From Cupriavidus nantongensis (GTDB taxonomy: Bacteria; Pseudomonadota; Gammaproteobacteria; Burkholderiales; Burkholderiaceae): DNA of 64,000 nt. The position numbers were made by a program, and so were the translations under genes. This document shows positions 44,024-53,695 of the stretch, piece by piece. The notes under the pieces are model-generated. The model was not told the origin of the DNA. It did no database searches and saw only the letters and a list, made by a program, of their open reading frames with translations. The stretch lies in contig NZ_CP014844.1 of assembly GCF_001598055.1 (NCBI RefSeq), forward strand, positions 3,871,642 to 3,935,641. The letters are read 5' to 3'. The first letter of the stretch is position 1. Each line of letters begins with the position of its first letter.

Positions 44024-44152
44024 TGGCAGCCGGCACGCGCCGGCAGCGATCCGCCGTTATCATGTCACGCTGATACCGGGCGCCCGCGACGGCGCCCGCG
44101 GCCAACCATCGCACCATCCGATGCCCGCGGCAGACGGGCCCAAGGAGGAGAC

Positions 44153-46177
44153 ATGACCACCGCCGCCCCGCTTGCCGAAGGCAACCTGATGTGGACGCCG
44201 TCCGAGGCGTTCCGCGACCGCAGCCAGATCGCGCAGTTCATGCGCTGGCTGCGCACCGAACGCGGCCTGGCCTTCGACGACTACGACAGCCTGTGGCAGT
44301 GGTCCGTCACCGAGCTCGAAGCGTTCTGGGACGCGGTGCGCGCCTACTTCGACGTGCGTTTCGACACCCCGGCCAGGCAAGTGCTGGACCGGCGCACCAT
44401 GCCGGGCGCGCGCTGGTTCGACGGCGCCACCCTCAACTATGTGCAGCAGATGTTCCGCCATGCCGGCAGCGGCAGCGCGCGCCAGCGCACCGCCATCCGC
44501 CATGCCGGCGAGGCGCAGCCGCTGGCCGATATCAGCTGGCACGCGCTCGAGGCCCAGGTGGCCTCGCTCGCGCACGCGCTGCGTCAGATGGGCGTGCAGC
44601 GCGGCGACCGCGTCGCCGGCTACCTGCCCAATATCCCTGCAACCGTGGTCGCCTTCCTGGCCACCGCCAGCCTCGGCGCGGTCTGGTCCGGCTGCGCGCC
44701 CGACATGGGCCAGGTGGCGGTAGTCGACCGCTTCCGCCAGATCGCGCCCAAAGTACTGATCGCCGTCGACGGCTACCGCTACGGCGGCAAGGCCTACGAC
44801 CGCGCGCCGGTGCTGGCCGAGCTGGTCGCCGCCCTGCCCTCGCTGACCGACCTGGTGCTGGTGCCGCAAACCGGCAGCGGCGCCGCGACGCCCGCCGGCG
44901 TGCGCGTCCACGCCTGGCAAGACGTGCTGGCGCACGACGTGCCGCTGGCGATCGAGCCGGTGCCGTTCGACCATCCGCTGTGGATCGTCTATTCGTCCGG
45001 CACCACCGGCATGCCCAAGCCGATCGTGCACGGCCACGGCGGCATCGTCATCGAGCAGCTCAAGCTGATGGCGTTCCACAACAACCTGGGCCCGGACGAC
45101 GTATTCCACTGGTACAGCAGCAGCGGCTGGATCATGTGGAACGCCCAGGTGGCCGGGCTGCTGCTCGGCACCACCATCGCGCTCTACGACGGCAACCCGG
45201 CCTGGCCCGACGCCGGCGTGCTGTGGCGCTTCGTCGACGATGCCGGCGTGACCCTGTTCGGCGCCGGCGCGGCGTTCTTCACCAACTGCATGAAGGCCGG
45301 CATCGAGCCGGCGCGCATCGCCGACGTGTCGCGGCTGCGCGGACTGGGCTCGACCGGCTCGCCGCTGCCGGTCGAGGCCTACGACTGGATCTACCGCCAT
45401 GTACGCGAAGACATCTGGCTGGTGCCGATGTCGGGCGGCACCGATTTCGCCGGCTCGTTCGTCGCCGGCTGCCCGCTGCTGCCGGTCTATTCCGGCGAGA
45501 TGCAATGCCGCTGCCTGGGCGCGAAGGTGGAAGCCTTCGACGACCACGGCCAGCCGCTGGTCGACGCGGTCGGCGAACTGGTCTGCACCGAGCCGATGCC
45601 GTCGATGCCGCTCTACCTGTGGGGCGACACCGATGGCCAGCGCTACCGCGACAGCTACTTCGACACCTATCCCGGCGCCTGGCGGCATGGCGACTGGATC
45701 AAGATCACCAGGCGCGGCGGCGCGGTGATCTACGGGCGTTCCGACGCCACCATCAACCGCCACGGCATCCGCATGGGCACCAGCGAGCTGTACCGCGTGG
45801 TCGAAGACCTGCCCGAGGTGATGGACAGCATGGTGGTCGACCTCGAATACCTGGGCCGCGAATCGTATATGCCGCTGTTCGTGGTGCTGCGCGAAGGCAT
45901 GGTGCTCGACGACGCGCTGCGCGACACCCTGCGCGCGCGCATCCGCAGCGCGCTGTCGTCGCGCCACGTGCCCAACGAGATCGTGCAGGCGCCCGGCGTG
46001 CCGCGCACGCTGTCGGGCAAGAAGATGGAGGTGCCGATCAAGAAGCTGCTGCTGGGCCATGCGCCCGAGAGCATCGCCAATCGCGACGCCATGGCCAACC
46101 CCGACACGCTCGACTGGTACTTCGACTACGCCGCGCGCTTCCTCAAGGCGCGCCAGGCAGAGTCGGCCACGACCTGA
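44153..46177 (+). CDS. Acetoacetyl-CoA synthetase
   Basis: The 674-residue ANL-superfamily ligase activates acetoacetate with ATP and CoA. The AMP-binding loop is IVYSSGTTGMPKPIVHGHGG (about 280-299). The family-specific N-terminus (LWQWSVTELEAFWDAVRAYFDV) and the C-terminal catalytic Lys region TLSGKKMEVPIKKLLLG distinguish it from acetyl-CoA synthetase. In this lineage it could feed polyhydroxybutyrate or ketone-body recycling. AAGGAGGAGAC precedes the ATG. Confidence 0.94.
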   Translation: MTTAAPLAEGNLMWTPSEAFRDRSQIAQFMRWLRTERGLAFDDYDSLWQWSVTELEAFWDAVRAYFDVRFDTPARQVLDRRTMPGARWFDGATLNYVQQMFRHAGSGSARQRTAIRHAGEAQPLADISWHALEAQVASLAHALRQMGVQRGDRVAGYLPNIPATVVAFLATASLGAVWSGCAPDMGQVAVVDRFRQIAPKVLIAVDGYRYGGKAYDRAPVLAELVAALPSLTDLVLVPQTGSGAATPAGVRVHAWQDVLAHDVPLAIEPVPFDHPLWIVYSSGTTGMPKPIVHGHGGIVIEQLKLMAFHNNLGPDDVFHWYSSSGWIMWNAQVAGLLLGTTIALYDGNPAWPDAGVLWRFVDDAGVTLFGAGAAFFTNCMKAGIEPARIADVSRLRGLGSTGSPLPVEAYDWIYRHVREDIWLVPMSGGTDFAGSFVAGCPLLPVYSGEMQCRCLGAKVEAFDDHGQPLVDAVGELVCTEPMPSMPLYLWGDTDGQRYRDSYFDTYPGAWRHGDWIKITRRGGAVIYGRSDATINRHGIRMGTSELYRVVEDLPEVMDSMVVDLEYLGRESYMPLFVVLREGMVLDDALRDTLRARIRSALSSRHVPNEIVQAPGVPRTLSGKKMEVPIKKLLLGHAPESIANRDAMANPDTLDWYFDYAARFLKARQAESATT

Positions 46178-46200
46178 GCCCCACCACATCGTCCAGGGCC

Positions 46201-47103
46201 ATGCACAACCTGCCAACCGAAGACTTCCAGGGCCAGCCGCTGGTGCGGATCGGCCAGGCCGATTCCTGGCTGCTGCTGGCGCCCCAATACGGCGCGCGGC
46301 TGGTGCGCTGGGTGCACCGCGGGCAAGACCTGCTGTACTGGCCCGACGCCGCCGACTGGAGCCGCCCGGCCAAGATCCGCGGCGGCAATCCGCTGCTGTT
46401 CCCGTTTATCGGCCGGCATTTTGTCGACGGCAACGCCGGGCAGTGGCGTGACGGACAAGGGACGATCCACACGCTGTCGCAGCATGGCTTTGCGCGCGAC
46501 CTGCCGTTCGAGGTCAGCGCCATCGACCCGCAGGCTGCGATCACGATGACGCTGCGCGACAGCGAGGCCACGCGCGCCGGCTATCCGTTCGCCTTCGTGT
46601 TCGACGTGGTCTACACCTTGCTGCCCGACGGGCTGGAGGTAACGCTGCGCACCGCCAACCCCGGCACGCAGCGCCTGCCCTGTTATCCCGGCCACCACTT
46701 CTATTTCGCACTGCCCCACGCGCAGCGCAGCGCGGCGTCGCTGGCGCTGCCCGACACCGAGCGCAGGCGCCAGTTGCCGGATGGCAGCCCCGGACCGGCC
46801 GAGTCCGGCGATTCGACCTACCAGCTTGACGATCCACGGCTGCAGGACACGTTCCACGTCTTCCGCGGCAGCCCCGCGGCGCAACTGGCCATGCCGGGCC
46901 GCAATATCCGCTTCGAGCTCGACCTGCCCGGCAGCGCGCCCTGGCATGCCGTGACCACGTGGTCCGAAACTGAAACCTCCGACTTCTACTGCGTGGAACC
47001 GTGGGTTGGACTGCCCGATGCCATCCACCACGGCCACGGCTTGCGCTGGATCGAGCCCGGCCAGGCGGAAAGCGCGGTGTGCCGGCTGCGCGTATTCGGT
47101 TGA
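46201..47103 (+). CDS. Aldose 1-epimerase-family protein
   Basis: The 300-residue beta-sandwich protein shows GARLVRWVHRGQDLLYW, GGNPLLFPFIGRH and HGFARDLPFEV, the pattern of YeaD/LacX-type aldose-epimerase-like proteins. The HxxHF-like segment PGHHFYFALP carries the expected central His. The sugar substrate is unknown. It follows the acetoacetyl-CoA synthetase gene by 23 bases on the same strand. Confidence 0.85.
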   Translation: MHNLPTEDFQGQPLVRIGQADSWLLLAPQYGARLVRWVHRGQDLLYWPDAADWSRPAKIRGGNPLLFPFIGRHFVDGNAGQWRDGQGTIHTLSQHGFARDLPFEVSAIDPQAAITMTLRDSEATRAGYPFAFVFDVVYTLLPDGLEVTLRTANPGTQRLPCYPGHHFYFALPHAQRSAASLALPDTERRRQLPDGSPGPAESGDSTYQLDDPRLQDTFHVFRGSPAAQLAMPGRNIRFELDLPGSAPWHAVTTWSETETSDFYCVEPWVGLPDAIHHGHGLRWIEPGQAESAVCRLRVFG

Positions 47104-47117
47104 TTCAGCAGCGCCGC

Positions 47118-47495
47118 TCAGTGCTCGAAATCCAGCCCGCCGATCAGGATCCGCGGGTCGGCCTGCGACAGCGAGCGGAAATCGATGCCGCGCGGCTCCT
47201 GCCACGCCCGCAGCTTGGCCGGCAGCGCCGCCAGGTAGCCGGCAAAGCGCGCCTCGCCGCCCGCGGCGAACAGGCGCTGCACCTCCAGCCCATCCCACGC
47301 CAGCGTGATATCGAGCGCATACGGATGGCGCCGCAACTCCGGCGGGCCGTCCCCGGTCAGGCGCAGGCGCGGCGGCATCCCGGGTCCATCGGCAGGCAGC
47401 GGCTGGAGTTCCACGCGCCGATGCTGCTGGCCGATCGCGTCGGCGATGCGCGGCAGGCATTCGGCTTCGAAGCGGGCGAAGAAGTCGGTGGTCAA
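47118..47495 (-). CDS. Hypothetical protein, possibly DUF5594
   Basis: The 125-residue cytoplasmic protein has no signal peptide or membrane segment. Its layout (FFARFEAECLPRIADAI near the start, LDITLAWDGLEVQRLFAAGGEARFAGYLAALPAKL in the middle, IGGLDFEH at the end) recalls a Burkholderiales-specific family annotated as DUF5594. It converges with the epimerase gene. Confidence 0.65.
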   Translation of the reverse strand: MTTDFFARFEAECLPRIADAIGQQHRRVELQPLPADGPGMPPRLRLTGDGPPELRRHPYALDITLAWDGLEVQRLFAAGGEARFAGYLAALPAKLRAWQEPRGIDFRSLSQADPRILIGGLDFEH

Positions 47496-47575
47496 GGTGG
47501 GGGTGTCCGAAGGTTGCGGCAGAGGTGGCGGCGCACTGGTCGTGCGCCATCGTGCCAGCCACTATACGCCGGGCT

Positions 47576-48694
47576 TCACCCCGGGCGGTACACGCGGAAA
47601 CCCAGCCCCGGCGACAGGACCTCGGTGGGTCCTTCGCGCAGCGCCACCGCTTGCAGGCTGCCATTGGCCATCGACTCCGCGGCGAATTCGGCGATATTGC
47701 GCAGGCGTGCCGCCGGGACGCCCAGCGCGGCCAGGCGCGGCTCGAGGTCGGCCGCGGTTCCCGCCGCCACGGCGCCCGCGATGGCCCGCTTGAGCGCGGC
47801 CGGATCGATCGAGCGCACGAAGGCCGGCAAGGCGGCCGCGTCCAGCGGGGTGTCGAACAAGGCCGAATCCTTGGCCAGCTCGCCCAGGCCGAGCGCGTCG
47901 AGCAGCGCCAGCAATTGCTTCGGCGTGTTCGCGCCAATTGCCAGCCAGCCGTCGCGGGTGCGGAAGAAATCTGCCGACGGACTGCCCGAATAGCCCTGGT
48001 TGCCCTGCCGTACCGGTACGCCGCCGGTGGTCATGGCATCGCATGCCATCGGATACATCAGCTGCAGCCCGGCCGTGGCCATCGACACATCGAGCAGCAT
48101 GCCGTGCCCGGTGCGATCGCGCTCGCGCACGCCGGCCACGATGGCGAAGGCAGCCAGCATGCCGGTGGCGGCGTCGATCACCGGGAAGCCAGTCTTCATC
48201 GGCGGGTCGCCCTCGGTCCCGCCCATCCATGCCATGCCGGTGGCGGCCTGTATTACATGGTCATACGCCGGCCGCCCGTGCCACTGCGCCGCCCCGCGGC
48301 CAAAGCCCGAGATGCTGCAATAGACCACGCGCGGGTTGCGCGATCGCACCGCCTCGTAGCCCAGGCCGAAGCGCTCCAGCACGCCTGGCCGCAGGTTGTC
48401 GACGAACACATCGCAACGGCTGGCCAGTTCCAGCGCATGCGCGCGCCCGTCTTCGTCGGCCAGGTTCAGCGCAAGCGACGACTTGCCGGCATTGAGCGCG
48501 ACAAAGGCCGCATGCCCCTTGCCTGCGCGGCGCATCACATCGCCGCCGCCTGCGTTCTCCACCTTGGTCACCTCCGCGCCCAGCTGAGACAGCAGGAAGG
48601 TGGCGAACGGTCCGGCGATCACGTGCGAGAAATCCAGCACGCGGATGCCGGCCAGCGGCGCGAAATCCGGTTGTGGGGTAAGGGTCATGGCCAT
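47576..48694 (-). CDS. CaiB/BaiF-family CoA-transferase
   Basis: The 372-residue class III CoA-transferase shows IRVLDFSHVIAGPFATFLLSQLGAEVTKVE at its start and FVDNLRPGVLERFGLGYEAV, both diagnostic. PAYDHVIQAATGM carries the expected catalytic Asp region. The acyl substrate is unknown. It starts 2 bases after the Bug receptor gene, so the two form an operon for uptake and activation of a carboxylic acid. Confidence 0.92.
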   Translation of the reverse strand: MAMTLTPQPDFAPLAGIRVLDFSHVIAGPFATFLLSQLGAEVTKVENAGGGDVMRRAGKGHAAFVALNAGKSSLALNLADEDGRAHALELASRCDVFVDNLRPGVLERFGLGYEAVRSRNPRVVYCSISGFGRGAAQWHGRPAYDHVIQAATGMAWMGGTEGDPPMKTGFPVIDAATGMLAAFAIVAGVRERDRTGHGMLLDVSMATAGLQLMYPMACDAMTTGGVPVRQGNQGYSGSPSADFFRTRDGWLAIGANTPKQLLALLDALGLGELAKDSALFDTPLDAAALPAFVRSIDPAALKRAIAGAVAAGTAADLEPRLAALGVPAARLRNIAEFAAESMANGSLQAVALREGPTEVLSPGLGFRVYRPG

Positions 48695-48696
48695 GT

Positions 48697-49686
48697 CTAC
48701 TCCGTGGTGATGCGGTTCTTGTCGATGATCTGGCGCAGGCGCACGGTCTCGTCGGCAACGAGCCGGGAAAACGCTTGCGGTGCGGGAGTCGGAGCTATCA
48801 CGGCGCCCATGTCGGCATAGGTCCGGCGCAGCCCGGGATCCTCCAGCGCCTGCATCACCGCCGCATGCAGCCGCGCAGTGATCGCCGCGGGCAGCCGCGG
48901 CGGCGCCCAGATGCCACTCCAGGCATCGAGGTCGAGGTCCTTGCGGCCAAGGGCCTCGTTCAACGTGGGCACCTGCGGCAACACCGCGGCGCGGCTGGCC
49001 GAGGTCACTGCCAACGCCCGCACCTTGCCGCTGGCAAGCTGCGGCATCGCCGTGGCCGCGACCGGAAAGCCGAACTGGGTATCGCCCTTGAGCAGCGACG
49101 GCACGATCTCGACCGACCCCTTGTACGGCACATGCACCACATCGATGCCGGTCGCCGACGCGAACGCCGCGCCCGACACATGTGCCGCCGAGCCGATCCC
49201 GCCCGAGGCGTAGTTGAGCGTGCCCGGCGCCCGCCTTGCCGCGGCGGCGAGATCGGCCACGTTACGGTACGGCGAGCTGGCGCTGACCACCAGCACCGAC
49301 GGACTGACGCCAACGCGGATGATGTGGGTGAACGCCATCGGGTCGAACTTCGCGCCGGGCTGCAGCAGCTTCTGCGCGACATGGGTGGAAGCGCCCAGCA
49401 TCAGCGTGTAGCCATCGGCCGGTTGCTGCGCGACGAATTCGGCGGCGAGGATGCCGCCGGCACCGACTTTGTTTTCCACCACCACCGGTTGGCCCAGCAC
49501 GTGCGCCAGCCGCTCGGCCAGCTTGCGGGTGTGGATGTCGGGCCCGCCGCCGGCGGCGTAGGGCACCACCAGGCGGATCGGACGGCTCGGATAGGGCTGG
49601 GCAGCATGCGCTCTGGGCTGCGCACCGGCAACTGGCAATGCCAGCAGTGACTTCAGCAGCAGGCGGCGCCGGGGATTGGACTCCAT
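48697..49686 (-). CDS. Tripartite tricarboxylate (Bug family) substrate-binding protein
   Basis: The 329-residue periplasmic receptor has an RRR-containing export signal (NPRRRLLLKSLLALPVAGA...AHA). The Bug pattern follows: YPSRPIRLVVPYAAGGGPD, then GQPVVVENKVGAGG and VPYKGSVEIVPSLL. GGAGGAGACCGCA before the ATG at 49686 decides the start over an ATG 15 bases upstream. No TctAB partners are nearby, as is usual for the large Bug families of Burkholderiales. Confidence 0.92.
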   Translation of the reverse strand: MESNPRRRLLLKSLLALPVAGAQPRAHAAQPYPSRPIRLVVPYAAGGGPDIHTRKLAERLAHVLGQPVVVENKVGAGGILAAEFVAQQPADGYTLMLGASTHVAQKLLQPGAKFDPMAFTHIIRVGVSPSVLVVSASSPYRNVADLAAAARRAPGTLNYASGGIGSAAHVSGAAFASATGIDVVHVPYKGSVEIVPSLLKGDTQFGFPVAATAMPQLASGKVRALAVTSASRAAVLPQVPTLNEALGRKDLDLDAWSGIWAPPRLPAAITARLHAAVMQALEDPGLRRTYADMGAVIAPTPAPQAFSRLVADETVRLRQIIDKNRITTE

Positions 49687-49812
49687 TGCGGTCTCCTCCA
49701 TGGTTTGCCCCGATTGTCCCGGCAGGTCACCATTCGAAACAATTATCCAGTTTGGATGAAGCCATCACGTTTCGTTATGAAGCACGCGCGCCCGGGAAGC
49801 AGCAACGCCGCC

Positions 49813-50775
49813 ATGCCATGGCCCAACCGGATCGACCGCCTGCGCATCCGCCACCTGCGCCTGCTGGACCTGGTGGCACGCAGCGGCTCGCTGACGGCGG
49901 CCGGCGAGCGGCTGCACCTGAGCCAGCCCGCGGTTACCAAGATGCTGCAGGAGCTGGAACTCGCCTTCGGCTGCAAGCTGATCGAGCGGACCACACGCGG
50001 CGGCCGCCTGAGCCTTGCGGGCGAGCGTGCGCTGGAACGGTTGCGCGTGGTGCTGGGCGCGATCGACGCGGCCGGCGACGCGCTGCTGACACGGCCGGAA
50101 GTCGCGCTGGTCCGGCTCGGCATGCTGCCGCTGGTGGGGATGGACGTGCTGCCGCGAGCGGTGGCATGGCTGCGTGCGCGGGGCAACCTGCCACGGCTTG
50201 CGGTACGCGAACATACGGTCGCCGGGCTTACCGCGATGCTGTCTGCCGGCGAGCTCGACTGCATCGTGGGCCGGCTGCAAAAGGAACACGCCGGACAACT
50301 CGAGGCCAGCGCCCACATCACGCGCTTGCGCGACGAACACCTGGCCGTGGTCTGCGCGCCGGGCCACGCTCTGGCCAGGCGCCGTGCAGTCGCGCTGGCC
50401 GACCTTCACGAAGGCCCCTGGATCCTGCCCCCGCGCGGCACCCACACGCGCGACGTGTTCGAGCAGCCGTTCCTCGACGATGGCCAGTTGCCGCCGGTGC
50501 CGCATATCGAATCCGCGTCATTTCACAGCAACCTGGCCATGACCGCCGCGGGCGGATTCCTGACGGTGGCGCCCGCCACGGCGCTGGCCAACTACCAGGC
50601 GCTGTCGATGGTTTGCCAGGTACGGCTGCGCACGCCGTTTGCCTCGGGGCAGCTGGTCTTCATCACGCCGGCGCAAATCGAATCGCCGCCCGCGGTGGCA
50701 CTGCTGCGCGTAGCCCTGCAAGCGGTGGCCGCGCAGGACGCCAGCGTGCCTTCGGCACCGGTGCGGCGCCGCTGA
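49813..50775 (+). CDS. LysR-family transcriptional regulator
   Basis: From the ATG at 49813 the protein has 320 residues with the HTH at once (about 8-65: RIRHLRLLDLVARSGSLTAAGERLHLSQPAVTKMLQELE), followed by a LysR substrate-binding domain. Two earlier in-frame ATGs (49756, 49777) are possible but leave a non-homologous extension. It is divergent from the Bug-CoA-transferase pair and probably controls it. The short gap holds an AT-rich segment near 49736-49752. Confidence 0.9.
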   Translation: MPWPNRIDRLRIRHLRLLDLVARSGSLTAAGERLHLSQPAVTKMLQELELAFGCKLIERTTRGGRLSLAGERALERLRVVLGAIDAAGDALLTRPEVALVRLGMLPLVGMDVLPRAVAWLRARGNLPRLAVREHTVAGLTAMLSAGELDCIVGRLQKEHAGQLEASAHITRLRDEHLAVVCAPGHALARRRAVALADLHEGPWILPPRGTHTRDVFEQPFLDDGQLPPVPHIESASFHSNLAMTAAGGFLTVAPATALANYQALSMVCQVRLRTPFASGQLVFITPAQIESPPAVALLRVALQAVAAQDASVPSAPVRRR

Positions 50776-50838
50776 CGCGTCCACGCGTCCAGTTCCGCCG
50801 CCAGCAGCAAGGCCAGGCCCGGCATATCATTGGCAGTC

Positions 50839-51072
50839 ATGAAGCCCTACAGGAACCTCAGCGGCAGATCGGGCATCGACGCCTACGAACTAGGCCCCGA
50901 GTACATCCGGGTCCGGTTCGAAGATGGTCGCGTCTACACCTACGACTACCGGCGCCCGGGCCGCAGCCATGTGGAACAGATGAAGCGCCTCGCCAAAGCG
51001 GGACGCGGACTGTGCAGCTATATCAGCCAGGAGATTGGCAGGAACTTCGCGGACAAGGACCCCAGCGGCTGA
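50839..51072 (+). CDS. Small KTSC-like domain protein
   Basis: The 77-residue protein (ATG at 50839; an in-frame TTG nine bases upstream is possible) reads GIDAYELGPEYIRVRFEDGRVYTYDY, a beta hairpin pattern like KTSC domains. A Lys/Arg-rich helical end (MKRLAKAGRGLCSYISQEI) follows. KTSC domains are thought to bind nucleic acid; here that is inference. Confidence 0.65.
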   Translation: MKPYRNLSGRSGIDAYELGPEYIRVRFEDGRVYTYDYRRPGRSHVEQMKRLAKAGRGLCSYISQEIGRNFADKDPSG

Positions 51073-51094
51073 ATGCGCCCCATCGGCCACTCGC

Positions 51095-51123
51095 TTGCAT
51101 CCCCCCGGGATCCCGCATAGAAT
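51095..51123 (+). promoter_or_regulatory. Promoter of tRNA-Gly
   Basis: TTGCAT, 17-base spacer, TAGAAT, with the start near 51130, just before the tRNA. Confidence 0.75.
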
Positions 51124-51132
51124 CGCGGGTTC

Positions 51133-51207
51133 GCGGGCGTCGTATAATGGCTATTACCTTAGCTTCCCAAGCTAAAGACGTGGGTTCGATTCCCATCGCC
51201 CGCTCCA
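51133..51207 (+). tRNA. tRNA-Gly (UCC), with encoded CCA
   Basis: The plus strand folds as a 75-base tRNA: acceptor GCGGGCG/CGCCCGC, anticodon stem TTAGC/GCTAA with loop TTCCCAA and anticodon TCC, T arm GGTTCGATTCC and CCA end. Confidence 0.96.
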
Positions 51208-51221
51208 CTTCCAGTCGAGAC

Positions 51222-51268
51222 AAGCCGCCTTTGCCACCGTTACGGTGATCCGCCCGGCGGCTTTTTTG
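51222..51268 (+). terminator. Terminator of tRNA-Gly, ending just before trmB
   Basis: AAGCCGCC (51222-51229) pairs with GGCGGCTT (51256-51263), enclosing an inner CACCG-TTA-CGGTG hairpin, and runs into TTTTTTG. It ends about 6 bases before the trmB ATG. Confidence 0.75.
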
Positions 51269-51273
51269 TTGCC

Positions 51274-52038
51274 ATGCTTCCCCAAGACCCCAGCACCGGG
51301 CCGGCCGACGAGGCCGAGACCTCGCCCGCCCCCTCTCCCGCCGATCCTGAAGGCGTTGCGCACCCGCGCCGCATCCGTTCGTTCGTGCGCCGCGCGGGCC
51401 GGACGTCGACCGGGCAGCAGCGCGCCATCGACGAAGTCGGGCCGCGCATGATGGTGCCGTACGCGCCGCAGCCGCTGGACTGGGAAGCAACCTTTGGCCG
51501 CCAGGCGCCGTCGATCCTGGAGATCGGCTTCGGCATGGGCGAGACCACCGCGCATATCGCCGGCCTGCGGCCACAGGACAACTTCCTGGGCTGCGAGGTG
51601 CATGAGCCGGGCGTGGGCGCGCTGCTCAAGCTGATCGACGAGCGTGGCTTGTCCAATGTGCGGATCCTGCAGCACGACGCGGTGGAAGTGATCGCGCATA
51701 TGCTGACCGACGACAGCCTCGACAGCGTTCACATTTACTTTCCGGACCCGTGGCACAAGAAGCGCCACAACAAGCGCCGGCTGGTGCAGCCGCCGCTGGT
51801 GAAGCTGCTGGCCGCGCGCCTGAAGCCGGGCGGTTATATCCATTGCGCCACCGACTGGGAAGAGTACGCACACCAGATGGTCGAGGTGCTGTCGGCCGAG
51901 CCGCTGCTGGAGAACACCTCGGCGGCGCCGGACGGTTTTGCCGAGCGGCCGGACTACCGGCCCGTGACCAAGTTCGAGCGGCGCGGCGTGCGGCTCGGGC
52001 ATGGCGTGTGGGACGTGGTGTTCCGCAAGCGCGCCTGA
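51274..52038 (+). CDS. trmB: tRNA (guanine-N7)-methyltransferase
   Basis: The 254-residue SAM enzyme makes m7G46 in tRNAs. [16 protein letters not shown] is the SAM-binding loop and [22 protein letters not shown] the family signature. The first 35 residues are a disordered Pro/Ala/Glu-rich extension. An internal ATG further in could shorten it, but the first ATG is used here. It directly follows a tRNA gene. Confidence 0.95.
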   Translation: MLPQDPSTGPADEAETSPAPSPADPEGVAHPRRIRSFVRRAGRTSTGQQRAIDEVGPRMMVPYAPQPLDWEATFGRQAPSILEIGFGMGETTAHIAGLRPQDNFLGCEVHEPGVGALLKLIDERGLSNVRILQHDAVEVIAHMLTDDSLDSVHIYFPDPWHKKRHNKRRLVQPPLVKLLAARLKPGGYIHCATDWEEYAHQMVEVLSAEPLLENTSAAPDGFAERPDYRPVTKFERRGVRLGHGVWDVVFRKRA

Positions 52039-52057
52039 TCTCAGCAAGCGCCCAAAC

Positions 52058-52087
52058 AAAAAGCGTGGCACCTGCCACGCTTTTTTG
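52058..52087. terminator. Bidirectional terminator between trmB and uppP
   Basis: AAAAAGCGTGGCA-CC-TGCCACGCTTTTTT: a 13-bp stem with A and T flanks suits both convergent genes. Confidence 0.9.
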
Positions 52088-52111
52088 TTCCCTGCGAGTA
52101 TGGCTCCTGGC

Positions 52112-52993
52112 TCAGGCGTGCCAGGACACCAGCCCGGTGTAAGCGGTCAGCAGCACCACGATGCCGAAGGCGATGCGGTACCACGCGAACGGCTTAAAGT
52201 CGTGCGTGGCGACGAAACGCAGCAGCCAGCGCACGCACAAAAAGGCGGACAGGAAGGCAAAGACGAAGCCGACCGCGAAGATGCCGAGGTCGTCGCCGTT
52301 CAGCAGCGCGCGCGCCTTGTACAGTTCATAGACCGTGGCGCCAAAGATCACCGGGATCGCCAGGAAGAACGAGAACTCGGTGGCCACCTGCCGCGACAGC
52401 CCGAACAGCATGCCGCCGATAATGGTGGCGCCCGAGCGCGAGGTGCCCGGCACCAGCGCGAAGCACTGCGCCAGCCCCACCTTGAGCGCGTCGCGCCAGT
52501 TCAGGTCGTCGACTGACTCGATGCGCGGCGCGCCGGCCTTGGCGGCTTCCAGCAGCGCGTTGCCCTGCGGATGCGAGACCGTGCCGCGGCGCGCATCGCG
52601 CCATTCGGCCAGCAGGATCACCACGCCGCCGACGATAAAGGCCAGCGCCACCGAGATCGGGTTGAACAGGTGGGCCTTGATCCATTTGCCGAAGATAAAC
52701 GCCAGCACGATCGCCGGCACCGACGCGATCACCACGTTGGCGGCAAAGCGCTGCGACAGCGGGTCGTCGCGCAGGCCGCGCACCACCTTGCCGATGCGCG
52801 CGCGGAATTCCCAGCACACCGCCAGGATCGCGCCGAATTGGATCACGATCTCGAAGATCTTGCCCTTCTCGTCGTTGAAGTCGAGCAGCTGCCCGGCCAG
52901 GATCAGGTGGCCGGTGCTCGAAATGGGAAGAAACTCGGTCAGGCCTTCGACGATGCCGAGGATCACGGCCTTCAGGGCAAGTGCGATTTCCAT
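52112..52993 (-). CDS. uppP: Undecaprenyl-diphosphatase UppP (BacA)
   Basis: The 293-residue membrane enzyme recycles the undecaprenyl carrier used for peptidoglycan and LPS. Catalytic motifs are [16 protein letters not shown] near the N-terminus and [15 protein letters not shown] (about 180-194). About eight membrane helices are visible. Confidence 0.97.
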   Translation of the reverse strand: MEIALALKAVILGIVEGLTEFLPISSTGHLILAGQLLDFNDEKGKIFEIVIQFGAILAVCWEFRARIGKVVRGLRDDPLSQRFAANVVIASVPAIVLAFIFGKWIKAHLFNPISVALAFIVGGVVILLAEWRDARRGTVSHPQGNALLEAAKAGAPRIESVDDLNWRDALKVGLAQCFALVPGTSRSGATIIGGMLFGLSRQVATEFSFFLAIPVIFGATVYELYKARALLNGDDLGIFAVGFVFAFLSAFLCVRWLLRFVATHDFKPFAWYRIAFGIVVLLTAYTGLVSWHA

Positions 52994-53074
52994 GCGGAAC
53001 GAAAGAGACGGTAGTCACGGGCGTTGTCCGGCTTGCATGCCGGACCGCCCGCATTGTTGTTCGATGCGCCCGGT

Positions 53075-53635
53075 TCAGGGGCGGTTGATCTTGACGTTGA
53101 TGCCGTCGGGCAAAACGGTGATTGTACCGGGCTCGACGTGCGTGCCGGCAATCCGCAGCTGGTCTTCGCGGAAGGTATAGAGCGGATAGCCCTGCAGCAG
53201 CTGCTCGGCCAGGATGCCACCGAGCGCATTGAGCTGGCGCGAGAACTGCGCGGGCATGCCCTGCACGTCGAAGCGTTTCACCTCCGGATCCTGCAGCACC
53301 ACCGAACGCGTGGGCTCGTCATAGCGCAGCCCGCTGTCCAGCGCAAAGCGGCCGGTGAGAGCCTGGCTGAAGAACAGCTTGTTGTCGATGGTGGCGTCGA
53401 ACTGCACGTTGACGCGGTTGCGCACGGAGTCCAGCGTCAGCTGCGGGTTGGTCAGCTGGATGTCGAACAGCTCCATATAGCGCTTGTTGAACGGGAACTT
53501 GCGCTCCAGCGCCGCCTGCAGCTGGCTTTGCGAAAACGTGTACTCGCTGCGGAAGGCGCCGCAGGCGGCCAGCCCCACGGCCAGGGTGGCCGCGGCGGCA
53601 GCGGCGAGCCAGCGCCGTCGGGAAGTCCGGATCAT
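53075..53635 (-). CDS. DUF1439 lipoprotein (YceB-like)
   Basis: The 186-residue lipoprotein has a signal ending LAVGLAAC (lipobox LAAC) and the DUF1439 tubular-lipid-binding-type body: YTFSQSQLQAALERKFPFNKRYMELFDIQLTNPQL. Family members sit in the inner face of the outer membrane; function is not established. It follows uppP by 81 bases but is transcribed before it. Confidence 0.88.
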   Translation of the reverse strand: MIRTSRRRWLAAAAAATLAVGLAACGAFRSEYTFSQSQLQAALERKFPFNKRYMELFDIQLTNPQLTLDSVRNRVNVQFDATIDNKLFFSQALTGRFALDSGLRYDEPTRSVVLQDPEVKRFDVQGMPAQFSRQLNALGGILAEQLLQGYPLYTFREDQLRIAGTHVEPGTITVLPDGINVKINRP

Positions 53636-53695
53636 ATTGCCTCCGATTGCGGGATGTCAGGAATGGATGCCAGGCGCCATGCCGCGCCGAGCGTG

